Shown here piece after piece: positions 26,001 to 32,000 of a stretch of 64,000 nucleotides of DNA (position 1 is the stretch's first letter; the number at the start of each line of letters is the position of its first letter). The notes below the pieces were generated by a model that did no database searches, had not been told where the DNA came from, and was given only the letters and a program-made list of their open reading frames with translations. The DNA comes from Plazaster borealis (taxonomy: Eukaryota > Echinodermata > Asteroidea > Forcipulatida > Labidiasteridae): NCBI GenBank assembly GCA_021014325.1, contig CM037475.1, forward strand, positions 2,077,001-2,141,000, in the 5' to 3' direction. The position numbers and the translations under genes are program-made.

Positions 26001-27225
26001 TTTATAACCATTTTTCATCATATTTTTACCTATTTGAGGAAGCTGAAACGTGACTCACATGTTCCTTGTGTCCTGAACCTTACGACTGCTCTATTCAATA
26101 TTGCCAATTTTATCCTTGGATGACATTATTGTGAAAATAAAATGGAAATTGACGCATTCGTTGCGACAACCTCAACTGACATGGAACCAAGTCCACAAAA
26201 GAGGGCGCTGTCTAACCCGTAACACTGAACGCTTTTTCTTCCGGGCGGCAACACGACGGAGTCACAGCGCCAGTGCACAACTTGGACTTATTTTCGGAAA
26301 TAATGTCATTCATGGATGTATTTGATAGGTTTTGAACTCAGTAAAAGTGTAATTAAAGGCACCAAGAATAAGTGAATGGAGTTTCAGCTTCTCAAATTAG
26401 GTACAAATATTTTAAAAGGTTACTCAAAATTTTGTTCGCATTGTAAAGGATCTTTATACCCAGGACGTCAGTGCAGTGGCACTGACTGACGTCCTACCAG
26501 GGCTACCCTCTGTCCTTCTTCACCATGCATGGTCCTGCCCCTGGAATTAATAAAAATGCTTCTTCTTTTAACATTTAAAGAAACGTTACAGAACTGGTAA
26601 TTAAAATTTTCTTTAAGATCACAGATTTACATGAAACTTACAGGGTCTAAAGATGCTGATAGTAGAAAACATCCCTAGAAATATTTCTGTCTGAAAGTGA
26701 AATGCCATATTTGTGATGAGAAATAAATAAAATTAATTTCCGATTGGAGTTTATCGCTCATGAGCGTTTTATTCATGCATTAAATAACACATGCAAATGT
26801 GTAATCGGTTTTTCACTATTTTCTCGTAACCCAGATGGCCGATCGATCTCAAACTTCTACAGGTTTGTCAGTTTATGTATATGGTGGATTAATAAAAGTG
26901 CTTACACTGTTTTGTGAGCAAAAACCAATTCTGTAATGTTCCTTTAAGTTTTTTTCCCTAGCTTGTCTAAATACCGACATGACCGACATGTACTGACAGA
27001 GAATATACATAAAATAAAAGAAATACCAACTCACATGATGGATCGCTGAGCCATCTTGCCAGCTAAGTTTGTCTGGAAGCTGCCTGCTTGAAATTCAACA
27101 CCGCTTTTCTGTCGTCTGCACCAGGCGAAACAACTTCTCTGTATCGCTGTCCCGAATTTCCTCCTCTGCACTCCCGAAATCACTTGCACAAACTGTCTGC
27201 AGTTTCTTGCAATTACAACACTCAT
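161..27225 (-). CDS. LIG1: DNA ligase 1 (ATP-dependent replicative ligase), 3' end outside window
   Basis: Seals nicks during Okazaki fragment joining and long-patch repair, using ATP through a lysyl-AMP intermediate. Exons, 5' to 3' on the minus strand: 27054-27035, 24748-24689, 23686-23461, 22749-22629, 21979-21846, 20639-20516 (or 20528), 19685-19539, 18706-18511, 18208-18113, 16543-16314, 15313-15249, 13956-13855, 13304-13228, 12622-12531, 11751-11661, 10745-10544, 9699-9586, 8417-8250, 6759-6615, 5974-5892, 5038-4886, 2643-2446, 253-161. They join in frame into 979 codons with no stop; roughly 40 C-terminal residues are missing beyond position 161. The adenylation motif [10 protein letters not shown] ends the 10745-10544 exon, with nucleophile Lys about 654 (human LIG1 is 919 residues with Lys568). 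Most introns carry transposons. The annotated start 27225 is the upstream in-frame ATG; 27054 is the start matching known LIG1. Identity is certain from collinear similarity across the whole protein. Confidence 0.95.
1218..1423. mobile_element. GGGCCCAATTTCAT-type MITE
   Basis: AGATCTGGGCCCAATTTCAT at left and its exact inverse at right. Related pieces: 1800-1940, 31800-32005, 49985-50185 and 56450-56630. Confidence 0.8.
1660..1800. repeat. GGACTCGG-rich fragment
   Basis: Repeated GGACTTGGACTCGGTCTCGG-like hexamers, similar in style to 62629-63244. Ends were not identified. Confidence 0.5.
1950..2372 (-). mobile_element. tRNA-derived SINE (type 1)
   Basis: On the minus strand: CGTGTCGTGGCCGAGCGG (A-box side), GGGTTTGAGTC (B-box position), a body with GGGACGTTAAACCG, CACGTAAAAGAACCC and GGCTGCATATTG, and a tail with (ATT)n. 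It lies just after LIG1 exon 2643-2446. Confidence 0.85.
3312..4250 (+). mobile_element. LINE C-terminal remnant with a 255-bp tandem duplication and a MITE insertion
   Basis: Reads [17 protein letters not shown] then KQRLQLIGH, a pattern typical of RTE/CR1-type reverse transcriptase C-termini. A MITE with GGTTCTCCC ends (about 3411-3613) interrupts it. Then a 255-bp, 85-codon unit ([14 protein letters not shown] ... LQLIGQ) occurs twice in frame (3622 and 3877), with a partial third start. The open frame 3505-4173 is a product of this duplication, not a host gene. Family assignment is from memory of conserved patterns. Confidence 0.7.
4268..4728. mobile_element. GGGCTCGAATT-type MITE
   Basis: Left end GGGCTCGAATTTTACACTGG; right end with GAATTCGAGGCC. 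Related copies: 11143-11495, 56875-57215 (reversed) and 63757 to the right edge. Family interior ATGTTCAAATGTTGACTTTG. Confidence 0.75.
5140..5690 (+). repeat. Two tandem copies of a tRNA-like repeat (GCTCAGTTGGTAGAGC)
   Basis: Two units of about 290 bp, each with GGCATCCCCTTAAGGTGATC, a G-T-T-G-A-A-T-G-G-C-T-T-C stretch, and a tRNA-like end: AGCTCAGTTGGTAGAGCGCC, CACGTTAATCCGGA, GGTTCAAATCCTGCTC (first copy 5308-5380, second decayed at 5620-5680). Other copies: 35371-35440, 48868-48950 (minus), 56135-56220, 58965-59065. Too many decayed copies to be a working tRNA gene. Confidence 0.7.
5892..10745 (-). CDS. LIG1: LIG1 adenylation (nucleotidyltransferase) domain (exons 16-20)
   Basis: About residues 594-831. 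Nucleotidyltransferase motifs appear in order: motif [11 protein letters not shown] with the AMP-accepting Lys (10745-10544); a segment with IYSRNQE (9699-9586); [10 protein letters not shown] and [11 protein letters not shown], the motif III/IIIa area (8417-8250); GEFMYATS (6759-6615); and CEGLMIKTL, motif IV (5974-5892). Motif V begins with HNWLK at the end of this block and continues as LKKDY in the next exon, split by an intron. No catalytic residue is missing. The exon at 8417 begins with a GTG valine codon, not a start. Confidence 0.95.
6114..6294. mobile_element. hAT-like MITE with G-rich interior
   Basis: TGGCGTAACTAG at the left and GGTTACGCCA at the right, flanked by ATAGATAC at 6106-6113 and 6295-6302 (8-bp duplication). 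Contains a run of about 15 G at 6138-6152. Confidence 0.8.
6949..7642. mobile_element. GGTTCTCCC-type MITE interrupted by a TTAA MITE
   Basis: Starts GTGTTCTCCCCAGG, ends GGGAGAACCCTGC, and matches the 3411-3613 copy in its left part (GTTTGGCCGAAGCAC). Family A copy 7076-7455 splits it. A right-half fragment recurs at about 16565-16755. Confidence 0.78.
7076..7455 (-). mobile_element. TTAA MITE family A copy, nested in another MITE
   Basis: About 375 bp with TTAA borders, termini AGGCATCGTACACGTTTGG and its inverse, and the palindromic centre CTTCTTGCAAGAAG. It interrupts the GGTTCTCCC-type MITE at 6949-7642, so it is the younger of the two. Lies in a LIG1 intron. Confidence 0.88.
8795..9360 (+). 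mobile_element. LINE 3' fragment (CR1/L2-like reverse transcriptase C-terminus)
   Basis: First frame: [16 protein letters not shown], then [17 protein letters not shown] and [10 protein letters not shown] frameshift near 9040 leads to [18 protein letters not shown] and [11 protein letters not shown], then a stop at 9238. The untranslated tail ends AGCGCTATATAAATAC and (ATT)n. Inactive: frameshifted and 5'-truncated. In the LIG1 intron before exon 8417-8250. Confidence 0.85.
10117..10514 (+). mobile_element. TTAA MITE family B copy
   Basis: Full-length with TTAA borders. Its right end lies 30 bp from the donor of the LIG1 exon that carries the catalytic Lys (10745-10544). Confidence 0.85.
11143..11495. 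mobile_element. GGGCTCGAATT-type MITE, second copy
   Basis: GGGCTCAAATTTTACACTGG at left and AATTTGAGCCC at right; the shared interior with 4268-4728 is about 80% similar by eye. In the LIG1 intron before exon 10745-10544. Confidence 0.75.
11661..18208 (-). CDS. LIG1: LIG1 DNA-binding domain (exons 9-15)
   Basis: About residues 344-593, matching the helical DNA-binding domain that lets LIG1 encircle nicked DNA. It begins with [12 protein letters not shown] in exon 18208-18113, close to the human SGYNPAKNNYHPV segment. It continues through [14 protein letters not shown] (16543-16314), a G-R-T-L-E segment (15313-15249), [14 protein letters not shown] (13956-13855), [14 protein letters not shown] (13304-13228) and [14 protein letters not shown] (12622-12531). 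All seven exons keep phase. The donor of the upstream exon, GTCAGA at 18510, is weak but is the only site that keeps frame into this domain. Confidence 0.93.
11790..12135 (-). mobile_element. tRNA-derived SINE (type 3)
   Basis: Minus strand: GGCATGGTTGGCTTGTGTG (A-box side) at 12125, GGTTCGATACC (B box) at about 12070, body with CTGTGCTCCGTGGTC and TTCTCGAACACG, tail (ATT)n at 11790. Unlike types 1 and 2. Confidence 0.65.
12805..13180 (+). mobile_element. TTAA MITE family A copy
   Basis: Full-length: TTAA, AGGCACTGTACACGTTTGG, centre CTTCTTGCAAGAAG, then CCAAACGTGTTCAGTGCCT, TTAA. In the LIG1 intron between exons 13304-13228 and 12622-12531. Confidence 0.9.
14110..14530 (+). repeat. Repeat with TTTGCGGTAACACCATG plus tRNA-like segment
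   Basis: Left part matches 52085-52425. At about 14396-14465 a B-box-like GGTTCGAATCC is followed by ACATCGGTGTAAGGGTAAAC, matching 59490-59645. Probably a composite of two insertions in LIG1. Confidence 0.6.
14861..15141. mobile_element. Long-terminus MITE with TTTAGCGTCC arms, second copy
   Basis: Left AAACATGTTAAGCGTCCCCG; right GGACGCTAAACATGTTTTTA; outer ends TTAGGCC and GGCCTTA. Ends about 110 bp from the donor of LIG1 exon 15313-15249. Confidence 0.72.
15400..15715 (-). mobile_element. tRNA-derived SINE, diverged
   Basis: Minus-strand head CGTGTCGTGGCGAAGTGG at 15715, B-box region GGTTCAAGTCC, body GGGACATTAAGCCG; the tail is replaced by sequence also seen at 44410-44500 (GAACTTAATCACTGTAGCT). 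Confidence 0.72.
15873..16240 (+). mobile_element. tRNA-derived SINE (type 2)
   Basis: Same tRNA-like head (CGTGTCGTGGCCGAGCGG, GGTTCGAATCCCGG) but a different body: TGATACCCATGCCTACATCC, AAGGGGGTAACCCTG and GATGTTAGGCGATGTCTC, then A-rich. Nearly the same as 20760-21122. Confidence 0.85.
17470..18045 (+). mobile_element. LINE 3' end split by a TTAA MITE
   Basis: [19 protein letters not shown], interrupted at 17540-17914, continues TALKTYLF. The tail has TGGCGCTTTACAAG and (ATT)n to 18045. A separate LINE tail in the opposite orientation lies at about 17118-17200. Confidence 0.8.
17540..17914 (+). mobile_element. TTAA MITE family A copy inserted in a LINE coding remnant
   Basis: Full-length copy. 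Removing it and one TTAA rejoins the flanks into a continuous LINE-type C-terminus (SFK followed by TALKTYLF), which shows the TTAA is a true target duplication. Confidence 0.92.
18511..27054 (-). CDS. LIG1: LIG1 N-terminal regulatory region (exons 1-8) with PIP box
   Basis: About 343 residues. The protein opens MAQRSIMSFF: Gln3, Ile6, Phe9 and Phe10 fit the PCNA-interacting QxxIxxFF motif, split by the first intron (20-nt coding part of exon 1, then exon 24748-24689). The remainder is low-complexity, rich in Lys, Glu, Ser, Thr and Pro, as in other LIG1 tails, and probably disordered and phosphorylated. Exon 23686-23461 encodes repeated T-P-x-K motifs. Exon 22749-22629 carries a G-I-P-L-R-K-T stretch resembling the human tail near its nuclear localisation signal. 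Exon 18706-18511 contains a perfect nine-residue tandem duplication, KTQDPEEDK twice. Splicing looks flexible: exon 5 has an NAGNAG-type acceptor and exon 6 has two donors 12 nt apart. Confidence 0.9.
18775..18974. mobile_element. hAT-like MITE, second copy
   Basis: Same family as 22969-23173, with TGTGTATTGAGAAAGTTGCG and its inverse. It lies just upstream of LIG1 exon 18706-18511. No clear target duplication was found. Confidence 0.75.
19852..20200 (+). mobile_element. TTAA MITE family B copy with internal deletion
   Basis: Left end partly duplicated (GGGTCTGTA twice, 19858 and 19880) and part of the left arm missing. The right end AACGTATACAATCCCTTTAA is intact. Confidence 0.8.
20510..20530 (-). 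other. LIG1: Tandem in-frame donors of LIG1 exon 6
   Basis: CAAG|GTAAGG (exon end 20528) and CAAG|GTAAGT (exon end 20516) are 12 nt apart. Both keep frame; the longer form adds four residues (G-K-V-Q). The distal donor is the stronger consensus. Confidence 0.65.
20760..21122 (+). mobile_element. tRNA-derived SINE (type 2)
   Basis: About 93% similar by eye to 15873-16240 across its length. Ends GATATCTCATTTAAAAA. Lies about 120 bp upstream of LIG1 exon 20639-20516. Confidence 0.87.
21846..21985 (-). other. LIG1: NAGNAG acceptor of LIG1 exon 5
   Basis: The acceptor reads GAGCAG then CAAGAAAAC on the minus strand. Use of either AG keeps frame; the upstream AG would add one Ala codon. The CAG site at 21980 is the better match and is used in the model. 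Confidence 0.55.
22221..22538. mobile_element. piggyBac-like MITE
   Basis: TTAACCCTTACAG at the left and AAGGGTTAA at the right: TTAA target plus CCCTT ends are typical of piggyBac. Inside, a segment beginning CTGTGGATGGATATTCAG occurs twice (about 22308 and 22482). It lies in a LIG1 intron. Confidence 0.7.
22875..23450 (-). mobile_element. tRNA-derived SINE carrying a nested hAT-like MITE
   Basis: Minus-strand head at about 23450 (CGTTATCGTGGCCGAGCGG), B box GGTTCGAATCC at about 23373, (ATT)n tail at 22875. The MITE 22969-23173 interrupts the 3' half. The head touches the donor of LIG1 exon 23686-23461. Confidence 0.8.
22969..23173. mobile_element. hAT-like MITE with perfect 8-bp target duplication
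   Basis: CAGAAACG to CAGCTCTG, inverted arms with ATTGAGAGAGTTGCGAC, flanked by CACTAGGC at 22961-22968 and 23174-23181. It sits inside a SINE (about 22875-23450). A relative lies at 18775-18974. Confidence 0.88.
23722..24006. mobile_element. TTAA MITE with AAGGGACA termini
   Basis: About 285 bp; termini TTAAAGGGACAAGTTG and CAACGTGTCCCTTTAA, with a central hairpin of CGGTCCGCCATTTTGT and its inverse (23793-23841). In the LIG1 intron upstream of exon 23686-23461, about 35 bp from that exon. Confidence 0.8.
24003..24359 (+). mobile_element. TTAA MITE family A copy with eroded left end
   Basis: Starts TTAA then ACGTTTGGTAATTACTC, lacking the outer AGGCACTG bases; the right end is complete. 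Its left TTAA is also the right border of the adjacent element at 23722-24006. Confidence 0.85.
25905..26525. repeat. Possible MITE with GGTATAAAGGTCCT inverted ends
   Basis: GGGTATAAAGGTCCT at 25971 pairs with AGGATCTTTATACCC at 26448, and CTACCCTCTGTC occurs on both sides (25911 and 26504). Contains the palindrome-like CTCCGTTGCATACAACGCGACGGAG in two halves. No coding potential. Confidence 0.45.
27055..27225 (-). CDS. LIG1: LIG1 N-terminal extension, candidate mitochondrial presequence
   Basis: Fifty-seven in-frame codons upstream of the standard LIG1 start, opened by an ATG at 27225-27223. An in-frame stop lies further upstream near 27310, so 27225 is the first possible ATG in this frame of unspliced sequence. 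The extension has seven Arg and three Lys against a single Glu. It begins [18 protein letters not shown], which could form an amphipathic basic helix. The 27225 ATG has a poor context (T at -3, A at +4), while the 27054 ATG is strong (A at -3, G at +4), and no ATG in any frame lies between them. This favours leaky scanning. Seen: the frame and contexts. Inferred: mitochondrial targeting. Alternative: 5' untranslated sequence open by chance. Confidence 0.55.
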
Positions 27226-27297
27226 ATACAATTCAGACAAGATACCTAAAGTTAGAGGTGGACGTTTCAAAATAGCTGTCCACTCGCAAGCAGACAA

Positions 27298-28596
27298 AGT
27301 GAAGTTGATGTCATGAATCTATAGGATGACATACATTTTGACCAACAACAAAACATGTTCTAATCGCGGGAAATTTCTTTTTTCGCGCGAATGCGTTGTT
27401 GTTGTTCGTCTTGTTCCCTTCTTCTTGTAGTACAAACGGAAGGTATAGTAATTTGACATTAGAGTATCTGACTAGTCTGTCAAATCGCTGGTTAACAAGC
27501 AAAGCAATTAAGCAACTCTGCTGAATCGACAGGGTACCAGTAAACTGTAATTTGTGATTTCCACAATTGAATTATTGTTGCTGATTTGTTGCGGAACTTA
27601 AAGCAGTCTTTTCCTCAGAGTTATCCAGTAAACAACTTTAAAACACCCGTGCAAAAATACTAATCAAAAGGAGCCCAAGAAGATGGAAATTAATTTGAAC
27701 ACTGACCGATTTCAAACTTAAGGTGGCGCTGTGACCGTCAAACCGCCACCAAGAGTTTACCATCGGTCAGTTAAAAATTGTCAACAATCGGAAAACGTGA
27801 CCAGCTCTCTGCCCTGCCCTGAGCCGGTGCACTTTAGCAATATCCATCGAGGTGGTACCGAAATTGTGTTCAGTGTTTGTTGATTAGAACGTCACTGTGA
27901 GTTTTACTGTCAAATATTATTTTGGTGTAGCCTTTTAAAGGTTTACATGTTGAACTGTTATTGTAATCCTCAAACTTACCGGTTAACAACAAGCATGACA
28001 AGGTGCCCTAATTCCGGACAACAGGAACTTTCTGAGGAAGTTATGCCTATATCATATGGCATTACAACTTTTAAATTTTAAATTGTATTATTTATTTATA
28101 CTGGGTAAAATCAGCTGAGCATAAAGCTGTTTTCCACTGATGCCCAGTCGAACCACTAAAAACAAACTTTACAAAACTACAAAGTGTACAACCAAACATT
28201 AACAATAAAAACAAAGAGCCTAAAGTTACAAGTAAGAGAAAGAGGGGGGAAAGAAATGTGGACTTGAGGATTGTACATAATTAAAAAGAAGAAAAAATGT
28301 ACAATTTTTTTTAAATTCAGATCTAAATTCATTTATCTAAACACTTGCAGTTGCACTGTAGCGGTAGCAGTTTATGCCTATAACGCAACTTTATCTATTT
28401 GAAAGTGTCAAAGTGTTGTATTGTATGTACTACTATGTCGCTTAAAATAACCCAGATTAACAGGCAAAACCAGTAGGCGCTGAGATACAATGTTTTTGCA
28501 TGGAGTATTTTCATGTGGGATACGTTGTTGTTGCACAATCGAGATACTACGTTTTTGAAGTGATGTGACGATATTTGGGTTTCTTGTTTTCTACAG
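27298..28596. promoter_or_regulatory. Divergent LIG1-TRMT1 promoter region and TRMT1 5' untranslated exon/intron 1
   Basis: LIG1 leaves to the left and TRMT1 to the right. The TRMT1 first exon is non-coding: a donor GTGAGT at 27896 follows sequence that, joined to the 28597 acceptor, keeps an in-frame TAG and no ATG upstream of 28616. No TATA box is convincing. Intron 1 (27896-28596) contains an A-rich stretch with a LINE-tail look (about 28060-28320) and a fragment of the GTCAGTGC-type MITE (about 28430-28565) ending just before the acceptor. Confidence 0.5.
27366..27388. promoter_or_regulatory. Pair of E2F-type sites in the LIG1/TRMT1 shared promoter
   Basis: GCGGGAAA at 27366-27373 is the reverse of TTTCCCGC, and TTTCGCGC lies at 27381-27388. 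Both fit the E2F consensus TTTSSCGC exactly and sit 15 bp apart, about 140 bp upstream of the first LIG1 ATG. G1/S control by E2F is established for replication genes including LIG1 in vertebrates; its use here is inferred. Confidence 0.6.
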
Positions 28597-28615
28597 GAAT
28601 CCAGTCTTTCTAAGT

Positions 28616-29040
28616 ATGGAGATGGATATAGATAAAGATGGAGTTGAAACATTACCAGCTGTGACCCCATCTGACCGATCCAGCTACATTCAGTCAACAA
28701 CAGACGGAAGTAACACAGAAACCTCCTCATCATTGAACACCAGAAATATGACTGAGAACAATTCTGAGGCCATCCCTGATCCATCAATGGATGTACAAGA
28801 CATGGATGGACAGGTTTCTCAGGATGCTAAGACCATCCCTGATTCAGGAGGAACCACTCCTGCAGCGATTCAAGAAGATACTGGAAAAGGTGTGAATGTC
28901 CAATGCCAGGAGGGCAAGACTGTACCCGCATCAGGGGGTGCCACTCCTGCAATGATTCAGGAAGGTCAGGCAAGGATAATGTTTCCATCCCTGAATGAGG
29001 TGTTTTATAATCCAGTCCAGCAGTTCAACAGGGATTTGAC
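28616..29040 (+). CDS. TRMT1: TRMT1 first coding exon, variable N-terminus with internal repeat
   Basis: Residues 1-141 plus two bases. The first 120 residues are rich in Ser, Thr, Asp and Glu and look disordered. A 16-residue segment occurs twice, 29 residues apart (28829 and 28916): [16 protein letters not shown] and [16 protein letters not shown]. This is an internal duplication with no counterpart I know in vertebrate TRMT1. The conserved part starts only at the exon end. The donor GTAAGT at 29041 splits the Thr codon of the family signature. Confidence 0.9.
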
Positions 29041-32000
29041 GTAAGTCAATAATTGTAGCCCCCCCTCTCCCAATTTGGCTGCAGAATTTGAAGTTCTTTT
29101 TTTTAAGGTGGAAAAGAGAAGAACAAATAATAACAATCTGCACCTTCACTTTATAGATTTTTTTAAACAAATGTAACAAAATATTGTATTATAATTTGCT
29201 TTCTGTTTTACTTGCTGTCAACTGATGTCCTACATACAACTAAAATCTGCTTCCTGAATTGTTTTCAGAATTGCAGTTATAAGTGTACATGCCGAAGAAC
29301 ATTTGGCAAGCAAAGGATTTAAAGGTACTGTTTGTTTTATATTTCCTTAAATAGTTTCATATATTATCAAACTTCTTTAATGCATTGTTTTGAACCCTGT
29401 GTACTTCACGACTACAGGAAATAGGAAACAGTGTCTGTGCGATTCATTAAGTCCCACACTTTGACGACGCATCGATGGATATAAAACGTATGAATATAAA
29501 GCATTTATGTGCCTTCCCAAACATAACAGTACAGATAGCAATGATATAAGGAATAAGTGATGTTTGAAGCTTTGCATGGTGTGGAAAATAAGAAGTAACT
29601 AAACTAGTAAACTCTCTTTTGGGAGGAGTGTTGGTCTCTGAAAAGATCCGTTGTGGTCTCGACGTTTGGAACAGTATACTCTGCTCGTCTTCTGAAAACG
29701 AGCAGAGTACACCGAATCCACACCGACTCTTTTTAGAGCCAACACTCATCCCAAAAGAGAATTCGCACATGGTTGTACCCGCAAGTTTACTATTTATAGT
29801 TACTTCTGATTTAAGGAATATTTGGGGCTTTTGGCTATCCGCCGAAACCACCTTTGTAATCGTTGAGATTTTTATTTATTTTTCTTATACTTCTTTCCGA
29901 AAATCCTCATAGCATTTACATGTGAAATTTTGTTATCGTTCGATCTCAGGAAGTACAGACTTAAAAAGACACAAACAACACATCAAATGAAAGCCTGTGC
30001 TCCAACTTAGATCAAGCAGTAGTTGTTTTGAGTGTTTGTCATTCATTTATTGGCGATATTACCGATTTAGAAACATATTTTGTGAAAGAATTGTACAATT
30101 TCTCCGTGTGTGATCTTGCGTTGACACTGTACGTAGTGATACGGTCCTCTCACACAGCCATGTATAGAGAGCCCGTCAGTGTGCAATGCGATATCGTACT
30201 GACCTTTGATCCTTCCATTCATGATTTATCTAACAATGGCAGGATATAGAGCGTGGAAATAGGGAAACACAAGAGGGTGCTATACAGGCTGACCATTAAT
30301 GTCTCAGATTTCTTAGCGCCCAAAGGGTTATCAATTATTTAGCATCTTTCGTTCACCACAACCCTATAGACACCTATTTCTACTCGTGTAAAACAATTCT
30401 CATGGACACAAGAATTACAGAAGGCAGTATTTGAACACACTAACGGCACATGTAACTTTTCATTTTTAGTTTTTAATTTATTATTTTATTTTTTAACGGC
30501 CTTTTTGCCCATATGTTTTCAATTACTAATAATCATTACGTTACCACCCCTTCATAGCGCCTTCTGTCAACTTGTTTTTGTTCGAAGGCATTGCATGGGG
30601 ACAAATCTTATACCATATTGTAGGTTATAATATCTTACTATGAAAAACAAGTTTTCGTCATTGTGACGTCATCAGGTGTCAAGTTAATTATTATTAAATA
30701 CGGAAGCGTTAAAGGGATAGTTATTGTTTTTGGCCCATCACAATGTCAAGGTTGTGTGATAGAAATTGCATCATAAAAGTGCCCTAAAGCAATAGGTTTC
30801 ATTTTCGTTAACTCTTTCACGTCTGGTGGACAATCGATCGCATCATCGGGACTAATTAACAAACTACATTACGCCACCAAGACATTACTCAATTCTTAAA
30901 AGTTCACCTTGTTAAAGCCGAAACCCCAGTATTTGTTCGTAACAAATTCAGTTCTTGTTTTTAATAGTTTCTTACGAGTCCAGCAAAGACACAGAAGGGA
31001 AAGAGGAGACACCTCAAGAAAATGAAAACATCACTGAAGATGAAAAACCGACGTACCACCCTGGAGAATATTGCGAGGTAAGTAGAGCATCAAGATCATG
31101 TCAATATTTAATTTATGGAGCTCTTCAATCCTTCTGCAGCGGATGTTTTCATCAAATGCGTCTTGATGTCAACTGTTGCAGTTTTATTAAATCTAAAGCT
31201 TGGCATTGTTGGGTTCGATTTCACAAAGAGCTAAAATTTGTCTTAACTGTGTATCAGTCTTAATTGCTAAGCATAGGGCCGAGTAAAAAAAGAAACATGT
31301 TTAGCGTCCGTGTTTCTGAAAGAAAGGAAGGAGGAGGGGCTTTTTATTTTTTATTTTTTATTTCAAGATGGCCGCCATTCTTTTTTAAATTTCAAATATC
31401 CATTGTTTTTTCTACTGTTCAAACACACAATACATAAAAGAAACATGTTGGACAAGACACTGAACATGGCCGGACTTTTTCAAAAAGAGGAGGAGACAGG
31501 GCTCTACTATTTTTACTATTTTTCCAATTTTTTGCTATTTTTTCCAAGATGGCCGCCATGCTAAATATGGCTGGCCAAGGTATATTTATTCACAGATTTT
31601 GTGCTATTTTAGTGTACTGATGCAATGTATGACAAAACAAATGATTTGTATCATTTAAGTCAAATTTTCCTTTTTTTAATTTTATTTTATTTTATAAAAT
31701 AGTAAATAGTAAAAAAAAAGGAGGCGGCGGCCAAAAAGAAGGCGGGCGGGGACGCTAAACCTTTTTTGGTTTTTTTACTCAGCCTAGTGTGATGTTGCAA
31801 TGCAAATCCTTAGGGCAACGTTAACAGCTCATCTTAAGATGAATCTTAGTGCTTTGTGAAATCGGCCCCAGTTCATTTAGAAAGTGGAATGTTGTACTTC
31901 TGACCTGTGGAATTTTTGGCTGGTTACCTGTTTCTGCTAAGCAAGGTTTTTCAGTGCTTAGCAAGTTTGTGTGCTTACAGGCTTTATAAAATTGGGCCCC

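Noticed and set aside
27298..27502. Open frames upstream of LIG1 and in the promoter as extra coding exons
   Set aside because: The apparent start at 27297 is a TTG, not ATG, and the 27311-27502 frame has no family similarity.
29447..29912. Overlapping open frames on both strands as possible genes
   Set aside because: Both arise from an imperfect palindrome inside a TRMT1 intron.
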